A stretch of 64,000 bases of DNA from Isoetes taiwanensis. Its lineage: Eukaryota > Streptophyta > Lycopodiopsida > Isoetales > Isoetaceae. This document shows, one piece after another, positions 47,245-58,440 of the stretch. The translations under genes and the position numbers were made by a program. A model generated the notes under the pieces. It was not told where the DNA came from, did no database searches, and worked only from the letters and a program-made list of their open reading frames with translations. Numbering within the stretch: position 1 is the first letter of the stretch; each line of letters begins with the position of its first letter. Where the stretch lies: the NCBI GenBank assembly GCA_021234155.1, contig JAJEKV010000041.1, positions 13,518,310-13,582,309 of the forward strand, given 5' to 3'.

Positions 47245-49090
47245 AATTAGGATGCTATGTCATTTGGACCACATTGACATATGCTCTTTTTTTTTATTTT
47301 TTTATTCCATGAGTAGAATGCTATTTCAACATTACTGAAGGCGCCCATTATCTAAAACAAAACACATTAATTACTTACATTTTATAAGACCATATTTGTA
47401 TTGCTCCATGCACATAAAGGGAATCTTACTATAAAATATGGTCATTCTTTTTGTAGTTCTTAGTAGTTTCACATCACTCAAATAATCCAACGTAGAGCCA
47501 GCTAACAATTTTTGTACCCTTCTCTTTTGGGGGCATGTTCTTTTGGTACAACTATTAAGGCGAAGTTACATTTAATCAAATGGTATATGATAAAAAGAGT
47601 TCCGAGAATGGTCTAAGGAAAGAAAGATGCTTAAAAGAGGTCTTAAACTTTAAATACTTATGAATGTCATAAAACCTAGAATATTTGCAAGAATATCTAA
47701 ATGGTATCTAGAACCACAAAGTGGAACTAACATAATGTTTTTAAGACATCAAATAAAACTAATGTCTGAAGCAAAGAAAGTTAATAAATAATGTATTTAG
47801 AGCTTTTCAATGTCTTACAACAATTACAAAGAAAGAAAATAAACGACGTTGCTTTAAGCTGTCCAACCTCTCCACTTTTGCCAATTAACTTTTAGCCCCC
47901 AAGCATCCATAGCATTCGACTTTTATCTTGCAACAAATACAAAAAAAGAAAATAAACGCTTCGCTTTAACTTTGTCTAGCTCTACCACTTTTTATAACTT
48001 TTTGCCTCCAAATGATGAAAAAATCATTGCCCAAGCAAACCGCTGCTCGTAATTGATGGACCTTCATTTGGTGCTGACTATCTACATAAACAAACCAACA
48101 TAAAACAAACTACGGACATACAAACATGTCAAAGCTTCAGCAGAAGAACACGTTTAAGTGCTAAGTGCATTCTCAACGACCTTGAACCTTGAGCTTTTGG
48201 AACATAACATGACTTTAACATGTTGCTACTCAGCAAATGTCCAAACCAAATTTATTAGGGTGTGATAATAGCTGCAGTAGTATAGCTTGCATCTTCTATG
48301 TTGTCTGGTATGGCTAACTGTTCCGCAACATCAAGTAAAATCTTATAATAATAATCTGGTTTTTGTATGTGATGGCGATGCCCAACATGATAGCAACATT
48401 ACATTTTATGAATCACTGCCAAGACGTATAGATTGAGAGAGATTCACAACATGACAATGTACATGCAATGAAAATGCAGATTTTAAAAATGCTTCCTTTC
48501 TACTCCAAAGAAGGAAAACAATTTACCTGGGACATAAAAGAGTAGATGCTATTATTCTCCACTACACATGTGTTGTTAAGAACTATCCGTGAAATTGGGC
48601 CTGCATACAATTAGCAAGATATGAGATAATTCAATGAAGCCATCATGTTTCCTTCACTAAGCTACTGGAAAATAGAATATTGAAGATAATAGAAGGCAAC
48701 ATGTAGATATAGCAAATTTAGAAATCGCTGCCAAAGCTTATGATGCTGCTGCATATGCTTAAGAGTCTTCTTTGCTACATTCAATTTTCCAAATTTTCCT
48801 CCTTCAATCCCCATAATAACTCCTGGAAAAAAGTTTAATCCGAAAGGGATTTGGTAGCCTTAGTCTTTAAATTCTCTGTTTCCAACTATTCTTATTTCTC
48901 TCATATCTTACCCTGCATGCAGCTCCGATCATGTAAAATCTTGTGCCCACATCCGCCTTCAAGTGTAGGTTCTGTCGTACATCTTACAAATTGGCAGTTC
49001 CGGCCTAAAGATCACCTGCTTCTTCTTTACTTTGCTTATTGCGAAGGCCATTCATCAGTTGAATACAGGGAAAGGAATAGATTGGTAAGG
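47245..49090. other. AT-rich spacer with a short imperfect duplication
   Basis: No gene recognised. A stretch of about 110 bases containing ACAAAGAAAGAAAATAAACG recurs in imperfect form (about 47,815-47,900 and 47,930-48,000). Confidence 0.4.
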
Positions 49091-49104
49091 ACTTCAAGCT
49101 GACA

Positions 49105-49745
49105 TGATCATATACGGGGCCAGGACTTTAGTACTGGTAATACAGACTTATTCAATGAAGCCATTTGTAATGGTCTTCCCAAGATATGGTCCAATAATCA
49201 TATCAAAGCTGCTCATAAAGTCAAGATTAGAGTTCGATATTCATAGCAACTAATACATGAAGCTAAAGAGCTAGCTTTATGAATCTTCTACATATTTAAT
49301 ACATATCCATAACTTATTGAAGCTCGGGACTGTAATAGAAAGCATAAAGTACGCAAAGCTAAAGAGTTAGATTTATGGTTATTTAATACGATCCATAACT
49401 TATCATTTTCGTTCATACACGGGGCGTGACATTAGTATTGGTAATATGGACTTACGAATGAAGCCATTTGTGTTGGCCTTCTTAAGATATGGTCCAATAA
49501 TCATATCGAGCTGTTCACAAAGAATAGAATAGAACATGAAGAACATGAGCTCCGCAGCTTGAACGTCTTGATCATAGCAAGCAATAAATGAAGCTAAAGA
49601 GTTAGCATTATGAATCTTCTACGTATTTAAAAATACGCCCAAAAACTTATTGAAGCTCAATACTCTAACAGAAAGCATCAAGGACGTGAAGCTAAAGAGT
49701 TAGATTAATGGTTATTTAGTCCATAACTTATCATTTCCGTTCCAT
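49105..49745. repeat. Imperfect tandem duplication of about 310 bp
   Basis: Two adjacent units (about 49,105-49,415 and 49,416-49,745) share ACGGGGC at the start, GAAGCCATTTGT, AGATATGGTCCAATAATCATAT, GCTAAAGAGTTAG and CCATAACTTATCATTT in the same order. Indels make the second slightly longer. No coding function is apparent. Confidence 0.75.
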
Positions 49746-49939
49746 TATTACAGTCCGATTTGAGGCTCTTTCCAATGTACACATATGAAGTCGGCAAATG
49801 GTTCGTTGTAACATTGAGGCATTTGTACAACATATGAAATCTCGAATAGAAGCACTACCATGTTTCAACTCATATTTAATCTCAAAATAGAAACAACATC
49901 ACATCTCAACACATAAAAAAAAAAGAAAAAAAGGAAACA

Positions 49940-50537
49940 ACTCACGATCTTTGATGGGTCCTTACGAAATTGCGCTTGGAATGGATCCACCGTAAAGGTA
50001 TGTAAAATTCTGCATACAATATTTGCATTTGGATGCGTACTTTTGCATGCAACTCAAACACTTAATGCAAAATTTTATGCTTATAATGAAAAATGTACGA
50101 CCTATGCTTAGAATGGAAAACCCAATTGAAGAGATAATTCATAGAACTTTAGAAACCCAAATAATGATCCATGTATGTCGCCGGTCCCAAAATAATGATC
50201 CCTTATATCCGGAATAATGATTTATGTCCGGTTTACTGGAAAAAATACCTTACCTTCCAATATCACCGGCTTCGTAGCCAAAGAAGAACACCATAGTCTC
50301 GAAATCGATTTGTCTTCTCATGGGGCTTATCTTCAATCAAACTCCAAACGCAAGAAAATCCTGGAATAAGAATGAGGGTTCGTTAGTTTCATAAAAATAA
50401 GATGATTGCGGAAGATGCGACCAGTTGAGCTCACCTTTGCAAGCTTCGACCCGTGAGGCACCGAGAATGAGACCCCGAGGCGCCAAAAAATCGGTGGAGG
50501 CGGAGTTGAGGGAGTCCGAAAATTTCAGAGCGTGCAT
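49940..50537 (-). CDS. Possible first exons of an unidentified minus-strand gene
   Basis: An ATG at 50,537 opens a frame (MHALKFSDSLNSASTDF...) that ends in a strong donor, GCAAAG|GTGAGC, at 50,435. A pyrimidine-bearing acceptor (TTATTCCAG) leads to a second exon, 50,360-50,254, which ends in GGAAG|GTAAGG. The join is in phase for about 25 residues (GFSCVWSLIEDKP...) but then meets a stop before the donor. A third exon-like piece (VDPFQAQFRKDPSKI, about 50,000-49,950) ends in a GTGAGT donor. The GC-richer first exon and good splice sites look genuine, but the stop and the missing remainder leave it uncertain. The family is not recognised. Confidence 0.3.
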
Positions 50538-50835
50538 TTTTCAAATTCAATCTCGGGGAATTCCTCGGCATTCAATTCCTCCAAAATGACCCCGCTAGGG
50601 GAACGAAATCGGAAGGGGCACGCGCATGATGCGTGAAGATCTGGCGTTCCCTCTCGGCGGGACCCAACACAATATCAAAATAAAAAAGGAAGATAAACTT
50701 CATTGAGTTGTGAGGAAGAAAACTCTTTTAGAACCTATTTTCATATAGAGTACACACTTGACGAAGAGTTTATTTTCTATTCACAAAAATATTTTAGATG
50801 AAAGTGTAGAAGAATGAAAAACTAGCAAGAATAAG
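50538..50835. promoter_or_regulatory. Upstream region of the putative minus-strand gene / LINE left flank
   Basis: A GC-richer patch (50,560-50,670) is followed by AT-rich sequence up to the truncated 5' edge of the LINE. No specific regulatory site can be named. Confidence 0.3.
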
Positions 50836-50840
50836 TAAAT

Positions 50841-53800
50841 TTGAATAATACCTTAACTGGATGTCCATCAAAGTTAGGATATCAGAATACCCATCCATTC
50901 AATCAAGGTAGAACTATTTATCTTCTTTCAAATAAGGACGAACCATTTATCTTTAGTCCAGCAAACCATTTATCAAACGTCCTCTCTGACCACTTCCCTC
51001 AAATTTTAGAAACCATTGACCTTCATAACAAACCTAAACCCTCAAACTCCCCATTCAAGTTCAATGCTTCCTTGTTGCATAATACCACTTTCTGCCAGGA
51101 CTTTAGGCAATTTTATCTTACTCAACCAGCAGTAGGTTGTCACCAATCGATGAAACAATTCAGCAGCAAGCTTAAGGACTGCAAGGACTGGATTAAAGAA
51201 TGGGGAAAAGCAAGACAGAAGCAGAGCAGAGAAGAAAAGAACAATTTGCTCAAAAATATGAAAGAAGTCAGACAAAAGTTAATTGCCAACCCTTTGTGTG
51301 CTGAACTCCATAAACAAGAAGTCCTGGTAGAAAACAGCATTAAGACCATAGAGGAAAGGGAAGCAAAAGGCATGGCTCTGAGAGCGAAGATCAGACAATA
51401 CAACAAAATGGATCAAGGTAGCTCCAAATATTTCTTCAGGGTGGCCAAAAATAAAATGATCAACAACACCATTACAGCCTTAGAGAAGGAAAATGGAGGC
51501 AAAACTGAGGATGAACAGGGTATTAAAACAGAGTTCCTACAGCAATATAGTAGAATGTTTAAAGATAAACCCTACAATACACAGGAAGAGGAGGAGCTAG
51601 ATAAATTCTTTAAGAACATCCCAGCCTCCAAAACTATGGAGAAAAGTAACACTGAATACCCGGATGAAAAAGAAATTTTACAAGTGCTAAAAAGTATGGA
51701 GAAAGGCAAGAGCCCAGGACCCGACGGTCTCCCGCCAGAATTCTTCATAACCTTCTGGATTGTCATGAAAGAAGATTTCACAAACTTTGTTAAAGGTGCG
51801 TGGGATGCTGCATCTCTCCACCCCTCTTTCAACTCCAGTCTTATCACTTTGATCCCCAAAATTAAAAATCCGAGCAAGCTTAATGACTGGCGCCCTATAT
51901 CCTTAACCAATACTACTTATAAAATCCTTGCCAAAATTCTTTCTATTAGGATTCGACAGTGAGTAATTGCCAATCTGGTTTCCTTTCAGGCAGATTTATC
52001 CTAGATAACTACATAGCAGCTAGTGAAGCTATCCATTGGAACAGACTTTCTAAACAGGGCTGTATGCTGCTTAAATTAGACTTTAAAAGAGCCTATGACT
52101 CCATTACTTGGACTTTCTTAAAAAAAGCTATGCAGCATATAGGAATCCATCAGCTGCTCATAAATAAGATTATGGCAATTAATAATTTAGCATCCTCTAG
52201 TCTGTCCATCAATGGCTCCCCCATCAGTTTTTTCCCCATAAGAAGGGGAGTAAGACAGGGGTGCCCCCTGGCCCCATACTTATTTCTATGTGTAGCTGAG
52301 ATGTTCACTAGAACTGTTCAGGGTCTTCAACAGCAGAACTTGATTCAGGGCCTGCAAATGCCAGGGTCAGAGAAGCAACTCACAATAATGCAATATGCTG
52401 ATGACACCTTTATCCTCCTGAAAGCTCAGCAAACAAGCTTTAATCATTTACTTGACAGCATACAAAACTTTGCCACTGTCTCAGGTGTGCAGCTCAATCT
52501 GAGTAAATGCAGTATTCTCTGGGAAAACCCCCAACAACTAATGGATACCAAGGGCATCAAAGTTAACCCCCCCAATCAAGCCATTACCCTTCTTGGTCTC
52601 CCCCTTGCCATAAATATGCCTAGTAAAGAAATCTGGAGGCCTATAGTGAACAGAATTCGGAAAAAACTCCAAACTCTCTCCCCTAATCTTTCCTTTGCAG
52701 GCAGAGCTTTAACAGCCAATGTGGTCCTTGCTAGCACTTACGTCTATTTTTCCTCTGTTCTCATAGCTAATAAAGAGACTTATAATGGTATTGAAAGATG
52801 CCTTAGGGAGTATGTTTGGAAAGGTATGCACTTTGTTAATTGGGACGAAATCACTCATACCAAAAAAGAGAGAGGTCTTGGTTTCAAAATCCTGCAAAAA
52901 CATAGCCAAGCTCTAGGTGCCAAGTATGTCTGGAAAGCCATAAACGGATGGAATTCCCCTGCCATGGAGTTTATAAGATATTGGCTGCAGAACAGTAGAC
53001 CTTTTGGTATGAAAAAGTACATTCATCATCTTCCAGATTCTGCCTACTATCAGTTCAAGTGTGGTCCAAACACCTCTCCTCTTATGAGGAAAATTTATGA
53101 GGCATGGAATCTAGTAGCTGAAGGATTCGAGCACAAGGATATTAATTTTGATAGTGCAAATTTCTCTCTCTTCTGGTCTCCTATATTTGCCAAGCAGAAT
53201 GAAGTTTGCTGGGTGCTTAAACACCCCCAGATCTGGAAAAAGTGGAAACAGGCAGGCATCACCCAGCTTCAACACCTCTGGGATGGGGATAAATGGCACA
53301 CATGGGAACATATTAAACAGGTGATAAACGGGAAGAGAATAGATAAGATTATCTTTGATACAATCATGGATGTAGCAGGCTCTCAAAGTGAATGTAGAAA
53401 CCCTAGAAATCCAGACTGGCATTTGAAAAACTCTGACCAATACAAAGCCGCCTTAGGTTACAAAGTCCTGCCCCTTCCCCCCCCGCCCAAAACTATGACT
53501 CATGCGGATAAATGGCTGGTCCCTCACAAGCACTTTAGGAGAATCCTGAAAAACAACTGGAAATCTTACTCTCAACCCAAAGTTCATATGTTCATTTGGA
53601 GATGCCTGCATCACGCCCTGCCAACCAATCATAGCATGTCAAGAAGGTGTAAGGATCTGCAAATCAATCCCAAATGTAAACTTTGTGGTCATAATTCCGA
53701 AACCACCAGTCATATCTTTGATTGCCCTAAAATTAGAGAGTTCTGGAGGTGGGTAGATGATTATTTTAAGACAAAAGGTCATAACCTAGGTAATTGGGCC

Positions 53801-54750
53801 AATCTAATGGACCTTTTAAAAGAACCCAATGCTTTCCTTAACACTGTCAAACAGACCGCCCTCTGGATTATTTGGAAACACAGGAATAAGGTTAATTATT
53901 CAAATCATAAGGTGGATATTGCCTGGATGAAAGTAGCCTTTCAAATAGAGCTCTCTCGAATTGCAACAACTCATAAGAATGGCAAACAGGATAAAGCTGA
54001 TATTGATTGGCTGACTATTGGGAATTTTGTAGGGCTAAATCACATTTTTGTTTGTAAGGATATGCTCATTACTGATGATCTTTTTGTGTTATTCAGAGCT
54101 GCTGATTGCCCTCACTACGAGGATGAACTGTAAACCCCCCTTTCCTGATCTTTCCAGTTTTGGAGCTGCTACAGAGATATTCAATAACGAGCACCTATGG
54201 CCCATTCCCCACTCCATTGATGAAGATCTGAACAAACTCAAGCCCGTTCTGCTCAATGGTTACCAAGCGCACATCATGGACAGATTACTTTTTTGCTATG
54301 AGAGACTTCTGACAGATGCACAGTTCCTCCATTTCCGAGACATTTTCTATCATCACAAAGCATTACAGGACGCCCAAGGAGAAGCCCTTATCCTGTTCAC
54401 AGATGCACCCCCCCTTTGGTTTTTTGCCTTTCCGCCTGAGTGGAACGAGATTGGCTAGCAATTGGATCCGGTGGCTACAGATTTGGTGATCATTGACGAA
54501 GATGACACTGACTCAGACTCGCTTTCATCGTTCAAGCTCTCTAATTGCTACGGTCTCCTCCTCGAATCGGCATTTTTTGGGTTTTTCATTGCAGACTGCA
54601 CTTGATATAGTTAGATGGAATTTTCAGTGTACATAAGAAGCAGGTGGTAATTCAGAAACTACTAAACCCAAGGGGTTCGTTTTGTCTTTATGTAATTATT
54701 TATGATTAATAGAAATCTTCCTTTTCTCCAAAAAAAATAAAATAAAATAA
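50841..54750 (+). mobile_element. LINE (L1-like), 5'-truncated, young copy
   Basis: Most of ORF2 survives in two long frames. The first (50,841-51,962) starts at the very end of the endonuclease domain (LSDHFPQIL) and includes GKSPGPDGLPPEFF and LIPKI...DWRPISLTN, the RT fingers. The second (51,959-54,133) continues QSGFLSGRFILDN, LKLDFKRAYDSITW, RRGVRQGCPLAPYLF, the catalytic MQYADDTFIL, then LGLPL and the zf-RVT region CKLCGHNSETTSHIFDC (about 53,680-53,730). About ten residues are missing where the frames meet near 51,960, so a small deletion or frameshift has occurred. A 3' region and an A-rich tail (AAAAAAATAAAATAAAATA, about 54,729-54,750) end the element. Long open frames indicate a recent insertion; it lacks ORF1 and most of the endonuclease, so it cannot move by itself. 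Confidence 0.92.
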
Positions 54751-54817
54751 AATATATATATATCAAGTAGCGATTTATTAAAAATAAAAGTTTGTTTTAA
54801 ATAACTAAAAGTTATCT

Positions 54818-55983
54818 CTACAAAAACCGATCAGGTACAGTCTCATGGAATTCATAGTCCAAAAATAACTCGTCGCCCTCTCTGAGGCTCTTGATAGCAA
54901 CAACCATAACAAAATGCTTAGACATTCTTGTCATGAACTCCTCGCGATCATTACTTATTTCTTCAAACATGCAATTGATGATATTTTTATTGGCACCACA
55001 GTTGTTGATCAGCCCCGCTATATTGCCATGTTCTTCTACACGATCATCAATGTAAGACCTCTTGTCCTCATTGTACTCTGGTCTCATTTCCATAGTGCAT
55101 GCATTACTGTTGCAACCGTATACCATCATAGAAAATGAATAATATGTTAATGCCTCCCACTCGGATGCACTATACTTTTGGACCTCCATAGATCATCAAA
55201 GGGACAACTGAATTATATCCAACACGAAGATTTTGGGCAATGAATAATCCCCTTCCAGATCTAGGGAGCGTAGACTGCTTTATTATGTACTGACGACCCC
55301 AATAAGTGAATATGTCACCTAAATTGGGCAATGGACCACTAAATAGACCTAATCTTCGTCGATCTACAGGTCTTAATAATCTCTCAATGTGACGCGGCAT
55401 TGGTAAATCAAGTATGTCACACCCCACAACTTGGTAACTACTTCCACTATGTACATTTATGTGGCTTGATCCACGTGTCCTATAGTGGGATGCACTTTGT
55501 GCAGAATTTATTTCATCATCATCTCCAACATGTCTCCAAACTCCCCTCGAAAAATTGATTATGGAACGTTGTGTTGAGTTCTGTTTAACCATAGAATGCT
55601 TTTTAAATAAAAGACTATGTATTAACTAAAATACAACTATTTACTCCAACATGCTAGATAATAAAATAAACCTATAACAAATTAAATTATTTACTAACCT
55701 GTCCATCGAGTGGTGTTGAGTTATAGGGCACGCCAAAACGTCTACAAAAGCTTTCAGAAGCGCCCCAATAAGTACCATTTGGCTGCAAATGCCGCTCAAT
55801 CATCGTAGCCAACCGGTTGTGCTGCCCCACACATGACTGACACCAACAAGGTTCAAACTCATCAGCATGGTATCCTCGACGTGTCTCAGCTGCGCTAGCT
55901 GGGAGCAAACCTGCATCTATCAACTCTTTTATCCTCCTCCTCCTAGTACTAGGAGGCCGATTGTTAAAAACATTGGGATCCAT
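54818..55983 (-). pseudogene. SET-domain protein gene with one frameshift
   Basis: SET domains transfer methyl groups from S-adenosylmethionine to lysine, usually on histones. Exon 1 (55,983-55,699) encodes MDPNVFNNRPPSTRRRR and a Cys-bearing stretch (CWCQSCVGQH). A GT-AG intron (55,698-55,581) joins in phase to exon 2, which runs to the TGA/stop region at 54,818. Visible SET motifs are YIIKQSTLPRSGRGLFIAQ (the start, xSxxxGrGlFa), VPLMIYGG, GLINNCGANKNIINC (the NHxCxPN-type cofactor site, here NNCGAN) and REGDELFLDYEF (GxELxxDY). Between GGPKV and SASEWEAL, near 55,174, the frame shifts by one base, giving an early TAG. The gene lies just inside a CACTA terminus with an array of palindromes upstream of its start, so it may be transposon-captured cargo. 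Confidence 0.72.
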
Positions 55984-56039
55984 ACCAAGCGCCCAACAGA
56001 GCGCCTAGGAGAAGAGGAGCATATAAGGGAGCTGAAATG

Positions 56040-56385
56040 AACAGATTCAAAATTGAAATAAACGGCTATATTATTTGTCACGCGTGACAAAAGTTATTAA
56101 GGCTTTGTCACGCATAACAAATATTTGACATGTGTGACAAGATCTTGTCACGCGTGACAATATTTTGTCATGCGTGACAAAGGCTATTAACATTTGTCAC
56201 GCATGACAAATATTTGTCATGCGTGTCAAATTTTAGCCGTTTGTCACGGTTTTTTAGTTTGAATTTTTGTCACGAGTTGCAAAAAAAGATTTGCCTTTGT
56301 CACGAGTGACAAAATTAAAATACGTGACAAACTTTATTGGCGTGACAAATTTGCCCGTGACAAAAGACCCTTGTGCCTTGTAGTG
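56040..56385. mobile_element. CACTA element terminus with palindromic subterminal array
   Basis: Read inward on the minus strand, the end at 56,385 is CACTACAAGGCACAAGGGTC. It begins with the CACTA pentamer and the common CACTACAAG start. Inside it, 56,074-56,360 holds about ten near-palindromes of the form TTTGTCACGCGTGACAAA with variants (CGCATG, CATGCG, CGAGTG cores), spaced about 20-35 bases apart. Such arrays are where CACTA subterminal-binding proteins dock. The partner terminus was not found on the left; the plus-strand LINE and the SET gene lie in that direction, so the other end may be deleted or outside what I recognise. Confidence 0.75.
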
Positions 56386-58440
56386 ATCTCACGTCTTCAA
56401 ATCCCGATGTGTCCCGATGTCCGGTGCCTGGCGAGCCTCTTTGAGAGAGAGAAAGACATGGCGTAGTACATGCTCAAAGACCTTGTTGAAATGGGGGTGG
56501 CCCCAGAGATGACTGGATAGTTCAACAAAAAGGCCACCGTAGCCTGCCGGAGGTTGCAAACAATGAAGTGTACTTGCAAAAGCCCAAAGATTTAGAATGT
56601 CAACAGGCTTGGGAACTTACAAAGAGAGCTGGCCAACTTGTGAGCATCTATCCCCATTCGGGTTGCCAATTGGAGATGAGGAGAGATGCTCCACATGTGG
56701 GCTCGCATTCCGGATGATTACACCCCGGTCACCAAGCTGAAATGTGGCCACGTGATATTATGTCACCGCTTGAGTTTGCTTTATGGAGAAGACACAATAA
56801 TCCGAATGCTCGAAAACGCCCCAAAGAAGCTTAGTGGAGGAATTGGGGAAGACAAATAAGCAGAACCCTTATATGTTTGGCAAAGACACAAACACATAGT
56901 TGAGACAATTGACATAGATGAGGTGGTAGCTACAACTCCAGACAGCAACAGGAAAAGGAAGCATGATAGAACACCTCTTAGTAAAAGGACCCCCGGACAC
57001 AAGTCTACAAGGACTCGAACTCCACAAGCAAGAACAGCCAGAAAAGGTACACGCTTGTTTTCTGAATTGGGAACATTAGAAGCGCCTGTAAACAGTGCAC
57101 AACAAGATGCAAGCAGTCAGCAGCACAATGCAACATCTGAAAGCACAGTGCTAAAGACACCAACATGGTCCAAAGCAGATTCCAGTAGTTCTGACGATGT
57201 TGACAATTACACTATAGTTTCAAATTCTGCAGCAGCCTCTACAAAGGCATCCTCTAACACTGTTGATGCAGGGGCAGACAAGGATGTTGAAGATGTGGAG
57301 AAGCAGGTTGACAAGGTTGTGACCCGAATCACTAGGTTCACAAGGTCAAGGACCTAAAATGTTACAGAACCCGAGAGTGAGGATGAGTCAGATGATTCGG
57401 TTGATGGATCAATATGCATTTGCCTGCAGAAGGAGAAGGCAGACACAAGTGGTACTTAGTGAATCTGAAGATGAAGATAGTGAGAGAACCCAGACAGATA
57501 ATGAAGAAACCAAAGTGCCAAAACAACCTATTACATATAAAAGGTGCAATCTAATATTTAAGTTCAAGCAGTTATTTTTCTTGTCGTTCTGCAAGTTTCA
57601 GTTGGTAATTGTAGCACCACTTTTGATTTTGCAGGAGAACAAGGAAAGTAGTTTCTGTGGACAGGGTTGATAAACCACCTAGTCCCCAAAGGCTCGCGCA
57701 GATAGCCGAGGCACCACTTTTTGGGGCGTGGAGATCATGGGGCGATGCATCTCAAAGATGAACGCCGGATTCACCATCACCGCACCAAAGAAAGCCACAA
57801 CACATGACAAAGACTGCTCAAAGACATGGAAGAAGGGGGTGAGGGATGGCAACCTCCCAAGAAACTCATGGTTCTGGATATAAATGGAGGCCGGTACATA
57901 CACAACAGAGGAGAACCGGGAAAAAGTATTGCCTCGACCGACACGCATTCATGTAGTGAAAGAGATCGCAAAACAAGTGGGCACCGATTTGCGCACCAGG
58001 TTACCATGAGTTTGTGGAGTGGGCTTTGCAAAAATTTGAAGTTGTAATATGGAGTGCCTCTTCTTCGCAAAAGAACACAAGGGATATGGTAGTCACCTTT
58101 GTTCCCGGATTTGAAGACTAAGTTTCTAAAGATTTATGGCCAGGAGCAGTGCTACACATGTAACCACCCAAGCAACTCAGTGAAGCAGCTTCATTTCAAG
58201 GAGTTGAAGGTTGTACTTGAGGACTTTCCTAGATACCATGGTCAAATTTTCTTGGTAGATGACAGCCTACACAAAGGGTTTCTAAACCATGCACACACAA
58301 CCCTTCCTGTTATGCCTTTCAAGGGGCAGGAAGAGGAAAATTTCCTACAGAGATTTCTGGTTCCATCATTGGAATACTTGTCAAATCATACGGTTGAGGA
58401 TACCTGTTGCCCCCAAAGGGCAACATACTAATTGTGTTCT
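56386..58440 (+). pseudogene. FCP1-homology (NIF/HAD phosphatase-like) gene, degenerate
   Basis: The C-terminal part resembles plant FCP1-homology proteins of the HAD phosphatase superfamily. PKKLMVLDINGG (about 57,860-57,896) stands for the LDLNGxL-type motif I. FVEWALQKFEVVIWSAS (about 58,011-58,060) corresponds to the FevgIWSs motif, and IFLVDDSLHKGFLNHAHT (about 58,245-58,298) to the LLVDDSPYKA..NPPHT motif. Motif I here reads DINGG rather than DxDxT, so catalysis is doubtful. Upstream (56,923-57,720) is a basic/Ser-Thr-rich linker (KRKHDRTPLSKRTPGHK) and an acidic SESEDEDSE stretch, with a GT-AG intron at about 57,544-57,633. A Cys/His patch near 56,690-56,750 (RCSTCGLAF ... KLKCGHVILCH) resembles a zinc finger but is frame-broken. 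At least three frameshifts make this a pseudogene. Confidence 0.6.

Noticed and set aside
54048-54458. Frame of 136 codons after the LINE ORF2 stop
   Set aside because: It overlaps the ORF2 end in another frame and then the LINE 3' region. It could be a frameshifted extension of the same ORF2, but it is not a separate gene.
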